Positions 46,103 to 56,136 of a stretch of DNA of 64,000 nucleotides are shown in pieces. The position numbers and the translations under genes are program-made. Under the pieces are notes generated by a model that saw only the letters and a program-made list of their open reading frames with translations, was not told the origin of the DNA and did not search any database. The stretch comes from an uncultured Cellulophaga sp. (lineage in GTDB: Bacteria > Bacteroidota > Bacteroidia > Flavobacteriales > Flavobacteriaceae), in the NCBI GenBank assembly GCA_947496695.1, contig CANMEI010000012.1:1-64000 (forward strand). Direction: 5' to 3'. How positions within the stretch are numbered: position 1 is the stretch's first letter; each line of letters begins with the position of its first letter.

Positions 46103-49100
46103 TTATTTTAATGTCAATACTAAATCATCAGCATTCACTAGTGTACCACCTTGCAATTGAATTGATGCTACAACACCTTCTTCAGTTGCTGTAACCGTTG
46201 TTTCCATTTTCATAGCTTCAATTACAAATAATGGTTGATTACGCTTAACCTCTTGCCCTTTTTTCACTAAAACATTTGAAAGCAAACCTTGTAATGGAGC
46301 TCCAATTTGTTTTGCATCAGCTGTATCAACTTTAGTATTTTCTATTTTGGTTACTTTAACCGATGTATCTTTTATAATTACATTACGTAACTGACCATTT
46401 ACTTTGAAATAAATACTTACATTACCAGATTCATCCGGTTCCCCTTTCAGCATTAAAGATATCAATACATTTTTTCCACGATCTAACTCTACCATAATTT
46501 CTTCTCCTATTTCCATTCCGTAGAAGAAGTTTTTAGTTGGTATATTCATTACGTTACCGTATTTCACATGATTATTGTAAGCATCTGTAAATACTTTTGG
46601 GTATAATTTGTAAGATAAGAAATCTGTAATCTCAAGATCTCTACCCATCCCTTTTTTAAACTTTCGTTTAAATGCTTTAAATTCTTTATCAAAATCTATA
46701 GGTTCTAAATGAGCATTTGGTCTTTCTGTATACGGCTTTTCATCTTTTAAAATTATCTGCTGTATTAAAGTAGGAAAACCACCAACTGGTTGCCCTAAAT
46801 CTCCTCTAAAGAAACTTTTCACTGATTCAGGAAAAGAAATATCTTTTCCTTTAGTTAGTACATCATCAATAGTAAGACTATTACTAATCATGTATTGCGC
46901 CATATCTCCAACCACTTTTGAACTTGGCGTTACTTTTATAACATCACCAAAAAGTTGATTTACCTCACCATACATTTTAGTAATTTCTGGAAATTTATCT
47001 TCTAAGCCTAATGCTATTGCCTGACCTTTTAAGTTTGAATATTGTCCACCAGGAATTTCATGGATGTAGACTTCGCCTGTCCCTGATTTTAAACCAGATT
47101 CAAAAGTGTAATAATAATTACGAACGGTTTCCCAATAGTTTGAATATTCCGCTAACTTCTGAGTGTCTAAATTATTGGCTCGGTCTGTATAACGAAGCAT
47201 TTCAACAACTGAATTAAAATTTGGTTGTGATGTTAAACCTGACAAACCTCCTAATGCTACATCAACTACATCAACACCCGCTTCAACGGCTTTTAAATAC
47301 ATTGCCGCTTGTGTAGACGACGTATCGTGTGTATGTAAATGTATAGGAATATTAATTTCGGACTTTAAAGCCGAGATTAATTCATACGCCGCATATGGTT
47401 TTAATAAACCTGCCATATCTTTTACACCTAAAATATGTGCTCCGGCATTTTCTATATCTTTTGCTAACTGAACATAATATTTAATATCATACTTAGTTTT
47501 TGATTTATCTAAAATATCACCTGTATAACAGATTGAACCTTCTGCTAAACCACCTGTTTTTGTACGAACATGTTCTATACAAGGCGCTATGGATTCCATC
47601 CAGTTTAATGAATCGAAAATTCTAAAAACATCAACTCCTGTTTCCCAAGATTGTTCTACAAACTTTTCAATTAAATTATCTGGGTACGCTGTATAACCTA
47701 CTCCATTTGATCCTCTAATTAGCATTTGCAATAACACATTAGGCATCGCTTTACGCAAGCTTGCTAAACGCTCCCAAGGGTTTTCTTGTAAAAAGCGTAA
47801 ACAAACATCAAAAGTTGCGCCACCCCAAACTTCCATACTAAATATTTCTGGATGATTTTTAGCGTAGCCCTCTGCCACCTTCATCATATCAATGGTTCGC
47901 ATACGTGTTGCCAACAAACTCTGGTGCGCATCACGCATCGTAGTATCGGTAAAATGAACTTTCTTTTCATTTTTTAACCACTCTGAAAATTTCTCAGGAC
48001 CTAATTTCGTTAACAAGTCTTTTGTCCCTTTTGGGTAAGGATCAAACTTTGGATATGATGGAACTATAGGTTTAGAAAAAATATGATTTGGATCTTTCTT
48101 CTTAACATCAGGATTTCCATTAACAATAACATCACCTAAAAAATGTACTAATTTATTTGCACGATCACGAGGCTCAACAAACTCAAAAAGTTTTGGTTCG
48201 TTTTTAATAAAGTTCACCGTAACCTCACCATCTCTAAAAGTCTGATGTTTTAAAATATTATCTAAGAAAGCCATATTCGTTTTCACACCACGAATACGGA
48301 ACTCTGCCAATGCTCTACGCATTTTTCTACAAGAGCCATCTAAAGTTCTACTAATTGCGGAAACTTTTACTAACATAGAATCGAAGAAAGGTGAAATTAC
48401 CACCCCTTGGTAAACGCTACCTGCATCTAAACGAATACCTAAACCAGAAGCACTACGGTAGGTCGTAACCACACCATAATCTGGTTTAAAGTCATTTGCA
48501 GGATCTTCTGTAGTAATTCTACATTGTAAAGCATAACCTGTAATTTTTACAGATTCTTGACTTTCAATTTTTATTTGCTCATCAGACAACTTATAACCAC
48601 CTGCAATAAAAATTTGAGTTTTAATCAAATCAATATTCGTAATCATTTCTGTTACAGTATGCTCAACTTGAACTCTTGGGTTTACTTCAATAAAATAGAT
48701 ACTACCATCATCATCAACCAAAAATTCAACAGTACCAATATTATTATAGTTTACTGCTTTACAAATATTAATAGCATGAGTATACAAACTATCTAAAGTT
48801 TCTTGTGGTAAACCAAAAGAAGGTGCAAATTCAATTACTTTTTGATAACGACGTTGCACGGAGCAGTCTCGCTCAAAAAGGTGAACTATATTACCGTGTA
48901 AATCGGCAACAATTTGTATTTCTATATGCTTCGGATTTTCGACAAATTTCTCTAAGAAAACTGTATCATCTCCAAATGCATTTAATGATTCTCTACGTGC
49001 TTCAGGAAAACCTTTTCGAAGTTCATCTTCAGTTCTAATAACCCGCATACCACGACCACCACCACCAGATGCCGCTTTTAACATTACAGGGTAACCAATA

Positions 49101-49555
49101 CGTTTTGCCTCAGCTAAAGCTATTTCAATATCAATTAAGTCTTTTTCACTACTCTGTATTACCGGAATATTATTTGCTACAGCAACTTCTTTTGCCGTAA
49201 TCTTATCACCCAATGCTTTTAACACCGACACTTTGGGGCCAATAAAAATTATATCATTATCCTCACATGCTTGAGCAAAGCTGGCATTTTCAGATAAAAA
49301 ACCATAACCAGGGTGTATGGCATCAATATCATTATCTTTTGCTACTTTAATAATAGCATCAATATCTAAATAAGGCTTTAGAGGTTCATTCTCCTCTCCT
49401 ATTTGATAACATTCATCTGCTTTATAACGGTGTAAAGAATACCTATCTTCATACGTATAAATTCCCACTGTTTTAATACCAATTTCAACACAAGCTCTAA
49501 AAATACGAATGGCTATTTCCCCTCTATTTGCTACTAAAACCTTTTTTATTTTCAT
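46103..49555 (-). CDS. pyc: Pyruvate carboxylase
   Basis: A biotin-dependent enzyme that turns pyruvate into oxaloacetate. I choose the ATG at 49555 (1150 residues, MKIKKVLVANRGEIAIRIFR); the upstream 12 residues from 49591 are an artefact. Domains in order: biotin carboxylase with ATP-grasp (GGGGRGMRV near residue 165), carboxyltransferase with FTDTTMRDAHQSLLATRMR (near 540), a central tetramerisation region, and a C-terminal biotinyl domain with IEAMKMETTV, where Lys carries biotin. The biotin would be attached by the BirA encoded at 60104-60835. Confidence 0.97.
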   Translation of the reverse strand: MKIKKVLVANRGEIAIRIFRACVEIGIKTVGIYTYEDRYSLHRYKADECYQIGEENEPLKPYLDIDAIIKVAKDNDIDAIHPGYGFLSENASFAQACEDNDIIFIGPKVSVLKALGDKITAKEVAVANNIPVIQSSEKDLIDIEIALAEAKRIGYPVMLKAASGGGGRGMRVIRTEDELRKGFPEARRESLNAFGDDTVFLEKFVENPKHIEIQIVADLHGNIVHLFERDCSVQRRYQKVIEFAPSFGLPQETLDSLYTHAINICKAVNYNNIGTVEFLVDDDGSIYFIEVNPRVQVEHTVTEMITNIDLIKTQIFIAGGYKLSDEQIKIESQESVKITGYALQCRITTEDPANDFKPDYGVVTTYRSASGLGIRLDAGSVYQGVVISPFFDSMLVKVSAISRTLDGSCRKMRRALAEFRIRGVKTNMAFLDNILKHQTFRDGEVTVNFIKNEPKLFEFVEPRDRANKLVHFLGDVIVNGNPDVKKKDPNHIFSKPIVPSYPKFDPYPKGTKDLLTKLGPEKFSEWLKNEKKVHFTDTTMRDAHQSLLATRMRTIDMMKVAEGYAKNHPEIFSMEVWGGATFDVCLRFLQENPWERLASLRKAMPNVLLQMLIRGSNGVGYTAYPDNLIEKFVEQSWETGVDVFRIFDSLNWMESIAPCIEHVRTKTGGLAEGSICYTGDILDKSKTKYDIKYYVQLAKDIENAGAHILGVKDMAGLLKPYAAYELISALKSEINIPIHLHTHDTSSTQAAMYLKAVEAGVDVVDVALGGLSGLTSQPNFNSVVEMLRYTDRANNLDTQKLAEYSNYWETVRNYYYTFESGLKSGTGEVYIHEIPGGQYSNLKGQAIALGLEDKFPEITKMYGEVNQLFGDVIKVTPSSKVVGDMAQYMISNSLTIDDVLTKGKDISFPESVKSFFRGDLGQPVGGFPTLIQQIILKDEKPYTERPNAHLEPIDFDKEFKAFKRKFKKGMGRDLEITDFLSYKLYPKVFTDAYNNHVKYGNVMNIPTKNFFYGMEIGEEIMVELDRGKNVLISLMLKGEPDESGNVSIYFKVNGQLRNVIIKDTSVKVTKIENTKVDTADAKQIGAPLQGLLSNVLVKKGQEVKRNQPLFVIEAMKMETTVTATEEGVVASIQLQGGTLVNADDLVLTLK

Positions 49556-49617
49556 TTGAAGTGTTTCTGTAAAATTAATATAAAGCATCACGCTTGTACC
49601 CAGTTAGGCACTGGTAA

Positions 49618-49648
49618 CAAATTTACAATTTTTGCTCATGCATAACAA
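49618..49648 (-). promoter_or_regulatory. Candidate promoter of pyc
   Basis: On the minus strand TTG (49646-49648), 20 bp, TAAATTTG (49618-49625), matching the Bacteroidota consensus. The leader would be about 55 nt and includes a short imperfect hairpin (CCAGT with ACTGG, near 49598-49614). Confidence 0.6.
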
Positions 49649-49788
49649 TTATATAAAACTATATAATTGGGTGATTTTGTTACAATTTGATAGCATTACA
49701 TAACATCTTTACAAAATAATCTAAGGTTTTAACTCTATTTCTTTTAAATTATAGAAGTCACAAGAGTTTTAACAAAAGTCTAAGATGC

Positions 49789-49796
49789 TATTTTTG
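49789..49796 (+). promoter_or_regulatory. Candidate -7 element before the THX gene (TATTTTTG)
   Basis: Matches TAnnTTTG 46 bp before the THX start. No clear -33 box; moderate support only. Confidence 0.4.
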
Positions 49797-49841
49797 TTAT
49801 TCGCATTCTTTTGTTTTAGTTTTAGAAAAAACACTATTTAT

Positions 49842-49970
49842 ATGGGAAAAGGAGATAAGAAGTCAAAGAAAGGAAAAATATTCAGTGGTTCTTTTGGAGC
49901 TAAACGACCTAGAAAAATAAAAAGGAGACCCACCGTTGAAGAAAAAATAAGCATAAAAAAGAAGAAGTGA
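49842..49970 (+). CDS. 30S ribosomal protein THX
   Basis: 42 residues, MGKGDKKSKKGKIFSGSFGA then KRPRKIKRRPTVEEK and a Lys-rich end. Very basic and short, it matches the THX family that fits into the 30S head. I use the ATG at 49842; the upstream extension to 49785 is a hydrophobic artefact. The stop codon lies inside the stem of the terminator that follows, a compact arrangement. Confidence 0.9.
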   Translation: MGKGDKKSKKGKIFSGSFGAKRPRKIKRRPTVEEKISIKKKK

Positions 49971-50002
49971 TTTTCAAATGAAAATCACTTCTTCTTTTTT
50001 TT
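49955..50002. terminator. Perfect 20-bp hairpin terminator after THX
   Basis: A 20-bp stem (AAAAAAGAAGAAGTGATTTT and its exact complement at 49981-50000) with a 6-nt loop and flanking T run. It overlaps the end of the THX gene and also terminates the convergent yaaA gene. Confidence 0.9.
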
Positions 50003-50021
50003 AAACAGCCTGAGATTTAAC

Positions 50022-50783
50022 TTATCTAATAAACGTTGGCTGATTCTCTTTTAAAGTATGCTCTTGACTAAACATATAATCATCTAAATCAAACTGTTTT
50101 AGATCATCAAGAGTATTTATATCATTATCAATAATATAACGAACCATACTACCTCTAGCTTTTTTTGCGTAAAAACTAATCACTTTTAAATTATCGTTTT
50201 TCCAATCTTTAAAAACTGGTGTAATAACAGGTACTTTTAAACTTTTAGCATCTACAGATCCGAAATACTCGTTACTTGCTAAGTTTACAAACAATTCATC
50301 ATCTTTTAATTCTGAATTCAAATAAGCCGTCAAGTCTTTCTTCCAGAATTCATGTAAATTCTTATTCTTACCTACTTTTAATTGCGTCCCCATTTCTAAA
50401 CGGTATGGCTGCATTAAATCTAATGGCTTTAAAGCACCGTATAATCCCGATAAGATTCGTAATGAATCTTGCAATTTATCTAATTTATTTTCAGGAATTG
50501 AATATACATCGAGCCCCTGATAAACATCTCCATTAAAGGCATATACTGCTTGTCTTGCATTTTCTACAGTAAATGGAACAGAAAAATCTTGATTACGTTG
50601 CCAATTTAATTGTGCCAAATTATCTGAAATTTTCATTAAATCAGACAACTCACTTGGCTTCATCTTCTTTAAAACCTTATTCAATTTTACTGCTTGCGGA
50701 ATAAAACTTGGCTCAGTATATTTTTTTGTTGGTAATTCGCTTTCAAAATCAAGTGATTTTGCTGGTGAAATAACAATTTTCAT
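50022..50783 (-). CDS. yaaA: Peroxide stress protein YaaA
   Basis: 253 residues with the opening [52 protein letters not shown] and the C-terminal [15 protein letters not shown]. These match the YaaA/UPF0246 family, which in E. coli limits free iron and DNA damage during peroxide stress. Likely cytoplasmic. It converges on the THX gene and follows the rluD unit by 87 bp. Confidence 0.93.
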   Translation of the reverse strand: MKIVISPAKSLDFESELPTKKYTEPSFIPQAVKLNKVLKKMKPSELSDLMKISDNLAQLNWQRNQDFSVPFTVENARQAVYAFNGDVYQGLDVYSIPENKLDKLQDSLRILSGLYGALKPLDLMQPYRLEMGTQLKVGKNKNLHEFWKKDLTAYLNSELKDDELFVNLASNEYFGSVDAKSLKVPVITPVFKDWKNDNLKVISFYAKKARGSMVRYIIDNDINTLDDLKQFDLDDYMFSQEHTLKENQPTFIR

Positions 50784-50870
50784 AATTCTACTTTTTTGTA
50801 AAAATACTAAAGAATATCAGGGTTTTTATTTGAACAGAAAACGTTTTTTTGATAGTTGTATTATCAAAAT

Positions 50871-51902
50871 CTATTCGTTAGAACTATTTTTAGCATACTG
50901 CCTCCATTTTTCGATACACGAAGCCATGTCATCAGGAACTTCAGAATTAAAACTCATAAATTTCTTTGTTTCAGGATGTACAAATCCTAATGTTTTTGCA
51001 TGCAATGCTTGTCTTGGCAACATCTTAAAAGCATTCTCGACAAACTGTTTATATTTTGTAAAAGTCGTACCTTTTAAAATACGTTCTCCACCGTAACGCT
51101 CATCATTAAATAAAGTATGACCTATATGTTTCATATGCACACGTATTTGGTGAGTTCGACCAGTTTCTAACTTACAAGAAATTAGTGTAACATAACCCAA
51201 ACGCTCTATTACTTTATAATGAGTAACTGCTTCTTTTCCACTTTCACCATCAGGATAAACAGTCATTTGCAATCTATTAGAAGGATGCCTACCTACATGA
51301 CCCTCAACAGTGCCACTATCTTCTTTTACATTACCCCAAACAAGTGCTAAATATTCACGTTCACTAGTTTTATCAAAAAATTGTTTTGACAAATGTGTCA
51401 TCGCTTCATCAGTCTTTGCAATAACCAATAAACCAGAAGTATCTTTATCTATCCTATGAACCAAGCCTGGACGCTCATTTCTATTAACAGGTAAATCTTT
51501 TGTATGATGCAAGACTGCATTAATTAAAGTCCCTGTATAATTTCCGTGACCCGGATGTACAACCATACCTGCTGGTTTATTAACAACCAACAAAGCATTA
51601 TCTTCATAAACTATATCTATTGGAATATCTTCAGGAACTAATAAATCTTCATGTGGTGGGTACTCAAAAAGCACACTCACTTCATCACCAGCTTTGACCT
51701 TGTAATTTTGTTTTACAGCAATATCATTTACCCAAATATGACCTTCTTTGGCCGCTTTTTGAATTTTATTACGTACTGCATTTTCAATGAAATTCATTAA
51801 AAACTTATCTACACGCAAAGGTTCTTGACCTTTTGAGGCAACTACTTTGTGATGCTCAAAAAGTTCATCTTTTTCTAAATCCGGACCCATTTCTTCTGCC
51901 AT
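50871..51902 (-). CDS. rluD: RluA family pseudouridine synthase (RluD type)
   Basis: Makes pseudouridine in 23S rRNA. 343 residues: N-terminal S4 RNA-binding domain (LRVDKFLMNFIENAVRNKIQ, then HIWVNDIAVKQNYKV), then the catalytic domain with VVNKPAGMVVHPGHGN and the catalytic Asp in GLVHRIDKDTSGLLVIAK. The S4 domain and length suggest RluD (helix 69 sites), but RluC cannot be excluded. Starts 3 bp after the PASTA gene, so they are probably co-translated. Confidence 0.93.
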   Translation of the reverse strand: MAEEMGPDLEKDELFEHHKVVASKGQEPLRVDKFLMNFIENAVRNKIQKAAKEGHIWVNDIAVKQNYKVKAGDEVSVLFEYPPHEDLLVPEDIPIDIVYEDNALLVVNKPAGMVVHPGHGNYTGTLINAVLHHTKDLPVNRNERPGLVHRIDKDTSGLLVIAKTDEAMTHLSKQFFDKTSEREYLALVWGNVKEDSGTVEGHVGRHPSNRLQMTVYPDGESGKEAVTHYKVIERLGYVTLISCKLETGRTHQIRVHMKHIGHTLFNDERYGGERILKGTTFTKYKQFVENAFKMLPRQALHAKTLGFVHPETKKFMSFNSEVPDDMASCIEKWRQYAKNSSNE

Positions 51903-51905
51903 ATG

Positions 51906-52502
51906 CTACTCGTCTTCTGACTCCGATTTAATTTGATTTGATTCACCTTCATTTCCGTTTCCACAAATCAATTCTATTTTTGAGGTTTTAGGTAATTTGT
52001 AACCTTCTTCAATATATTTACCCTTGTATTTAATACGGTAAACCATATCTTTTCCAAACTCATCAATATAAGTTACTCTTTGCACATCTAAACCAATTGC
52101 TCTTAATTTAGCCGTTGCATTTCTACGTGTTACTTGAATTATTTTTGGAACTGATACTTTTTTATAACCAGATGGGTTTACTGTTACATAAACCTTTCTA
52201 TTTTCTTTTACCTTATTACCTGCTGGTGGGTTTTGCTCAATTACTGAAAATCTAGGATAATCAGGATTATAGTTTGCTGAATCTAAAACTTCAAATCTTA
52301 AACTAGCTTCATCAACAACATCACGCATTTCAGTTACCGTTAATTTTGCTAAATCTGGAACCACAACAAAATCACCATGGTTTGTAGAGCTATTTAACCA
52401 TCTTAAAACAACAAATACAAACACTAGTAAAACTACAAATGCGATCCCTATTTGAATAAAGAAAACTTTACTTTTTAGAAAGTTTAAAAAATTTTTCATC
52501 AT
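51906..52502 (-). CDS. Membrane-anchored PASTA-domain protein
   Basis: 198 residues: a short cytoplasmic N-terminus, one membrane helix (about residues 16-36), then two to three PASTA domains, each with the VPDLAKLTVTEMRDVVDEA or VPKIIQVTRRNATAKLRAIG pattern and YIEEGYKLPKTSKIEL. PASTA domains bind peptidoglycan fragments or beta-lactam-like ligands and usually occur on Ser/Thr kinases and PBPs; here there is no kinase domain. It ends in an acidic tail. The gene overlaps nothing and directly precedes rluD; ddl is divergent upstream. Confidence 0.88.
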   Translation of the reverse strand: MMKNFLNFLKSKVFFIQIGIAFVVLLVFVFVVLRWLNSSTNHGDFVVVPDLAKLTVTEMRDVVDEASLRFEVLDSANYNPDYPRFSVIEQNPPAGNKVKENRKVYVTVNPSGYKKVSVPKIIQVTRRNATAKLRAIGLDVQRVTYIDEFGKDMVYRIKYKGKYIEEGYKLPKTSKIELICGNGNEGESNQIKSESEDE

Positions 52503-52614
52503 GTAATATCTTATCTGGCAAATATAAGAAATGCCATCATAGAAATGATTGCTATGAAAATAATTATTCTTTTGCGTTATTTATAAACTTGATTTTCTTT
52601 AATTTGATATCAAA

Positions 52615-52646
52615 TTGAAAAGTTTTTTTTACATAATATAGTTTTG
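52615..52646 (+). promoter_or_regulatory. Candidate promoter of ddl
   Basis: TTG (52615-52617), 21 bp, TAGTTTTG (52639-52646). It ends 8 bp before the ATG at 52654, implying an almost leaderless transcript. Confidence 0.65.
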
Positions 52647-52653
52647 TTTGCAG

Positions 52654-53634
52654 ATGAAAAAGAATATTGCAATTATAATGGGAGGTTACTCTAGTGAATA
52701 CAAAATCTCATTAATCAGCGGAAGTGTTGTTTATAAATTTATTGATAAAGAAAAATATAACGCTTATAGTCTCCATATTTTTAAAGACAAATGGGTTTGC
52801 ATTACTGAAGACAATCAAGAAATAACCGTAAATAAAAATGATTTTTCGATTGAAGTATCAAATCAGAAAATAATTTTTGATTGTGTTTTTAATGCCATAC
52901 ACGGCACGCCTGGTGAAGATGGCTTAATACAATCATATTTTGAATTACTAAACATTCCTCAAACTTCATGTAGTGCCTACCAAGCTGCAATTACTTTTAA
53001 TAAGAGAGATTTATTAAGTATTTTAAAACCTTACGGCATTAAATCTGCTCCTTCACATTACTTAAATTTGGGTGATGTTGTTAATGAAGATGAAATAATA
53101 GAAAAAGTAGGTTTACCATGTTTTGTAAAAGCCAATAAAGCTGGTAGCAGTTTTGGAATATCAAAAGTGCATAAAAAAGAGGACCTAGCTACTGCTATTG
53201 ATATTGCTTACAAAGAAGATGATGAAATTATTATTGAAGGTTTTTTAAACGGTACTGAAGTATCTGTTGGCGTAATAACGTATAAAGGAGAAGTTATAGT
53301 TTTACCCATCACTGAAATTATTTCTGAGAATGATTTTTTCGACTATGATGCTAAATACAATGGCAAATGCCAAGAAATAACCCCTGCTAGAATATCAAAA
53401 ACACAAGAAAAAAACGTTTCTGAACTTGCACTTAAAGCTTATAAAGTTTTAAAAATGAAAGGCTTTACTAGAAGTGAGTTTATTATTATTGGTGATGAGC
53501 CATTTATGTTAGAAATGAACACAACACCTGGCTTAACTGAAGAAAGTATTTTACCTCAACAAGCTAATATTGCTGGCATATCTTTATCAGAATTATTCGA
53601 AAATGCCATTAACGAAGCAATCAATAACAATTAA
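52654..53634 (+). CDS. ddl: D-alanine-D-alanine ligase
   Basis: ATP-dependent formation of D-Ala-D-Ala for peptidoglycan. I use the ATG at 52654 (326 residues); the codon before it at 52648 is TTG. The ATP-grasp fold is clear: IAIIMGGYSSEYKISLISG at the N-terminus, FNAIHGTPGEDGLIQSYFE, CFVKANKAGSSFGISKV, and EMNTTPGLTEES near the end. It is the first gene of a short unit with coaD, which follows after 25 bp. Confidence 0.97.
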   Translation: MKKNIAIIMGGYSSEYKISLISGSVVYKFIDKEKYNAYSLHIFKDKWVCITEDNQEITVNKNDFSIEVSNQKIIFDCVFNAIHGTPGEDGLIQSYFELLNIPQTSCSAYQAAITFNKRDLLSILKPYGIKSAPSHYLNLGDVVNEDEIIEKVGLPCFVKANKAGSSFGISKVHKKEDLATAIDIAYKEDDEIIIEGFLNGTEVSVGVITYKGEVIVLPITEIISENDFFDYDAKYNGKCQEITPARISKTQEKNVSELALKAYKVLKMKGFTRSEFIIIGDEPFMLEMNTTPGLTEESILPQQANIAGISLSELFENAINEAINNN

Positions 53635-53659
53635 GTATCTTTACTACAAATAATAAATT

Positions 53660-54115
53660 ATGAGACGTGCTATTTTTCCTGGTTCTTTTGACCCACTTAC
53701 TCTAGGCCATTATGATATAATTCATAGAGGTATTACACTTTTTGATGAGCTAATTATAGCTATAGGTGTAAATTCAGATAAAAAATACATGTTTTCTCTT
53801 GAAGATCGCAAACAGTTTATTAAAGATGCATTTATTGATGAGCCTAAAATAAAAGTATTGACTTACGAAGGCTTAACCGTAGACTTTTGTAAAAAGGTAA
53901 ATGCAAATTTTATTTTAAGAGGCTTAAGAAACCCTGCCGATTTTGAATTTGAAAAAGCAATTGCTCATACTAACAGAAAATTATCAGAAATAGAAACTGT
54001 ATTTTTATTAACATCATCTGGTAAATCATACATAAGCTCTTCTATTGTTAGAGATGTTATAAAAAATGGTGGTGATGTAAGTGGTTTAGTCCCAGAATCT
54101 GTTAGAGTACTATAA
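53660..54115 (+). CDS. coaD: Pantetheine-phosphate adenylyltransferase
   Basis: Fourth step of CoA synthesis: phosphopantetheine + ATP to dephospho-CoA. 151 residues with the nucleotidyltransferase motif FPGSFDPLTLGHYDI (HxGH-type T-L-G-H) at the N-terminus and YISSSIVRDVIKNGGDVSGL at the end. Typical length and intact. It follows ddl closely. Confidence 0.97.
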   Translation: MRRAIFPGSFDPLTLGHYDIIHRGITLFDELIIAIGVNSDKKYMFSLEDRKQFIKDAFIDEPKIKVLTYEGLTVDFCKKVNANFILRGLRNPADFEFEKAIAHTNRKLSEIETVFLLTSSGKSYISSSIVRDVIKNGGDVSGLVPESVRVL

Positions 54116-54249
54116 TAGTATTTTCAAAAAACCAACACCCTCTTGCAATTAAATTTAGATTTATCAGTTAAAATATATAGATCAAAATAACATATTAAGT
54201 ACCTAACACAACTGTTTTCACTTAATTCACAACAAACCCCCCATCTGTT

Positions 54250-56136
54250 TTGAAATTACTCCCTATATTGGTAAGAAATATACTACAATTGTTGCGACAA
54301 GAAACAGAAAATACAACTAAAAACCTTATTAAACAGCTCCCCAAAGCAACTGCTTTTGTTGGTGTCAATTGTAATATTGTGCATATATCAGACAGTTTTC
54401 TTCAAATATTTGAAGTTAATAACCTGTTACAAAGCAGCGACAATATTCTAACACTATTTGCTAATTCAAATAAAAGGCTCGAAAAAAACTTAAAAAGAGC
54501 TTTTGCAGGAAATAAAACTTCTATAGAGAAAACAAAGTTTTATAATAGTGAAAATAAAATTACTTGGCTTGAGTGGGAAATTACGACTTGGTTTGACGAA
54601 GATAGCAATATTATTGGTGCAATAATTCAGTTAGAAAATGTCACAGAAAAAACAAAGGATGAACAGAGACTTAAAAAGCTAGAAAAAATATTACAAGTAA
54701 AATCTGAGATAGCTAAAATTGGTAGTTGGGATTACAATGCAATAACCGACGAATTAACATGGTGTGACATGACTAAAAAAATTCATGAAGTTCCACTTGA
54801 TTACGTTCCTGACACAGAATCAGCTATCAAATTTTACAAATGCGGCTCTTTTAGAAACAAAATTATAGAAAACTTTGATAAATGTATAAAAGAAGGATTA
54901 AGCTGGACAGAAGTATCGCAAATTGTAACTGCTAAAGGAAATATATTATGGGTTAAATCTACAGGAAGACCGCACATTGAAGACAATAAATTTATAGGAA
55001 TAATTGGTTCTTTTCAAAACATAACTGAAGATATAATTACGCAACAAAAAACAAAAGAAAATGAATTATTGCTTCGCACTTTAGTAGAAAACCTACCCTT
55101 AAATGTATATATTAAAGATTTAGAATCAAGAAAAACATTGGTAAATAAATCTGAATGCGATTTCATAGGCCTACCAAGTCATGAAATAATAGGAAAAAAT
55201 GATTTTGATTTATACCCTCATAATATAGCTGATAAAAATAGAAAACTAGATTTAAAAGTTATAGAGACACAAAAACCTATGTTATCTTTTGAAAATAGAA
55301 ATGTAAAAAAAGATGGCACTGTTACTCATTTTTTAACCTCTAAAATTCCTCTTCTAAACGAAGATAAAAAAGTTACTTCTATCATTGGATTTAGTTTAGA
55401 CATAAGTAACCTAAAAGAAAAAGAACAAGAACTGAAAAAGTTATTTCAAGTAACAGCATTTCAGAATAAAAAACTTTTAGATTTTGCCTATATAATTTCT
55501 CATAATTTAAGATCTCATACCGCTAATTTTTCAATGCTTCTAGGTTTTTTACTGAAGGAAAAAGATGAAACTGAAAGAGAAAATTTAATAGATATGTTAA
55601 TCTCTGCTTCAGACAATTTACTAGAAACTTTAGATGATTTAAACAACGTTGTTGAAATAAATACAAATCTAAATTTAGAGCAGAAAAAAATTAATATAAA
55701 TAATGCGTTTTCAATTATTGAAAGAAAATTAAAATCTCTTATTAAAAACAAAAAAGCTAAAATAATAAATAACATCCCTGATTCTACTGAAATTAAAGGT
55801 ATACCAGAATATGTTGAAAACATTCTTTTAAATGTATTATCAAATGCTGTAAAATTCTCAAAACCTAACGAAAGTAATTTAATAGAATTAAGTAGTGAAA
55901 AAAAATCACATTATACTGTAATAACTATTAAAGACACTGGTTTAGGTATAGATTTAGTGAAAAATAAAGAGAAATTTTTTGGCATGTACAAAACTTTTCA
56001 TCACGAGCATAATTCAAAAGGCATAGGTTTATTTATAGCTAAAAATCAAATTGATGCTATGAAAGGTATGTTTGAAGTAAATAGTAAAGTGAATGTAGGT
56101 ACTAGTTTTAAAATCTATTTTAATGAAAACAATTAA
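54250..56136 (+). CDS. Multi-PAS histidine kinase
   Basis: 628 residues, starting at TTG (54250); no ATG lies in frame before about residue 170, so the non-ATG start is real unless the frame is wrong. There are three PAS-like domains (about 25-140, 145-260, 265-385), then a dimerisation helix with the phospho-acceptor His in FAYIISHNLRSHTANFSM (near residue 419), and an ATPase domain with LSNAVKFSKP (N box), IKDTGLGIDL (G1) and SKGIGLFIAKNQ (G2). No membrane segments or signal peptide, so it is a cytoplasmic sensor. It overlaps the response regulator gene by 14 bp, so they form a pair. The signal is unknown. Confidence 0.9.
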   Translation: MKLLPILVRNILQLLRQETENTTKNLIKQLPKATAFVGVNCNIVHISDSFLQIFEVNNLLQSSDNILTLFANSNKRLEKNLKRAFAGNKTSIEKTKFYNSENKITWLEWEITTWFDEDSNIIGAIIQLENVTEKTKDEQRLKKLEKILQVKSEIAKIGSWDYNAITDELTWCDMTKKIHEVPLDYVPDTESAIKFYKCGSFRNKIIENFDKCIKEGLSWTEVSQIVTAKGNILWVKSTGRPHIEDNKFIGIIGSFQNITEDIITQQKTKENELLLRTLVENLPLNVYIKDLESRKTLVNKSECDFIGLPSHEIIGKNDFDLYPHNIADKNRKLDLKVIETQKPMLSFENRNVKKDGTVTHFLTSKIPLLNEDKKVTSIIGFSLDISNLKEKEQELKKLFQVTAFQNKKLLDFAYIISHNLRSHTANFSMLLGFLLKEKDETERENLIDMLISASDNLLETLDDLNNVVEINTNLNLEQKKININNAFSIIERKLKSLIKNKKAKIINNIPDSTEIKGIPEYVENILLNVLSNAVKFSKPNESNLIELSSEKKSHYTVITIKDTGLGIDLVKNKEKFFGMYKTFHHEHNSKGIGLFIAKNQIDAMKGMFEVNSKVNVGTSFKIYFNENN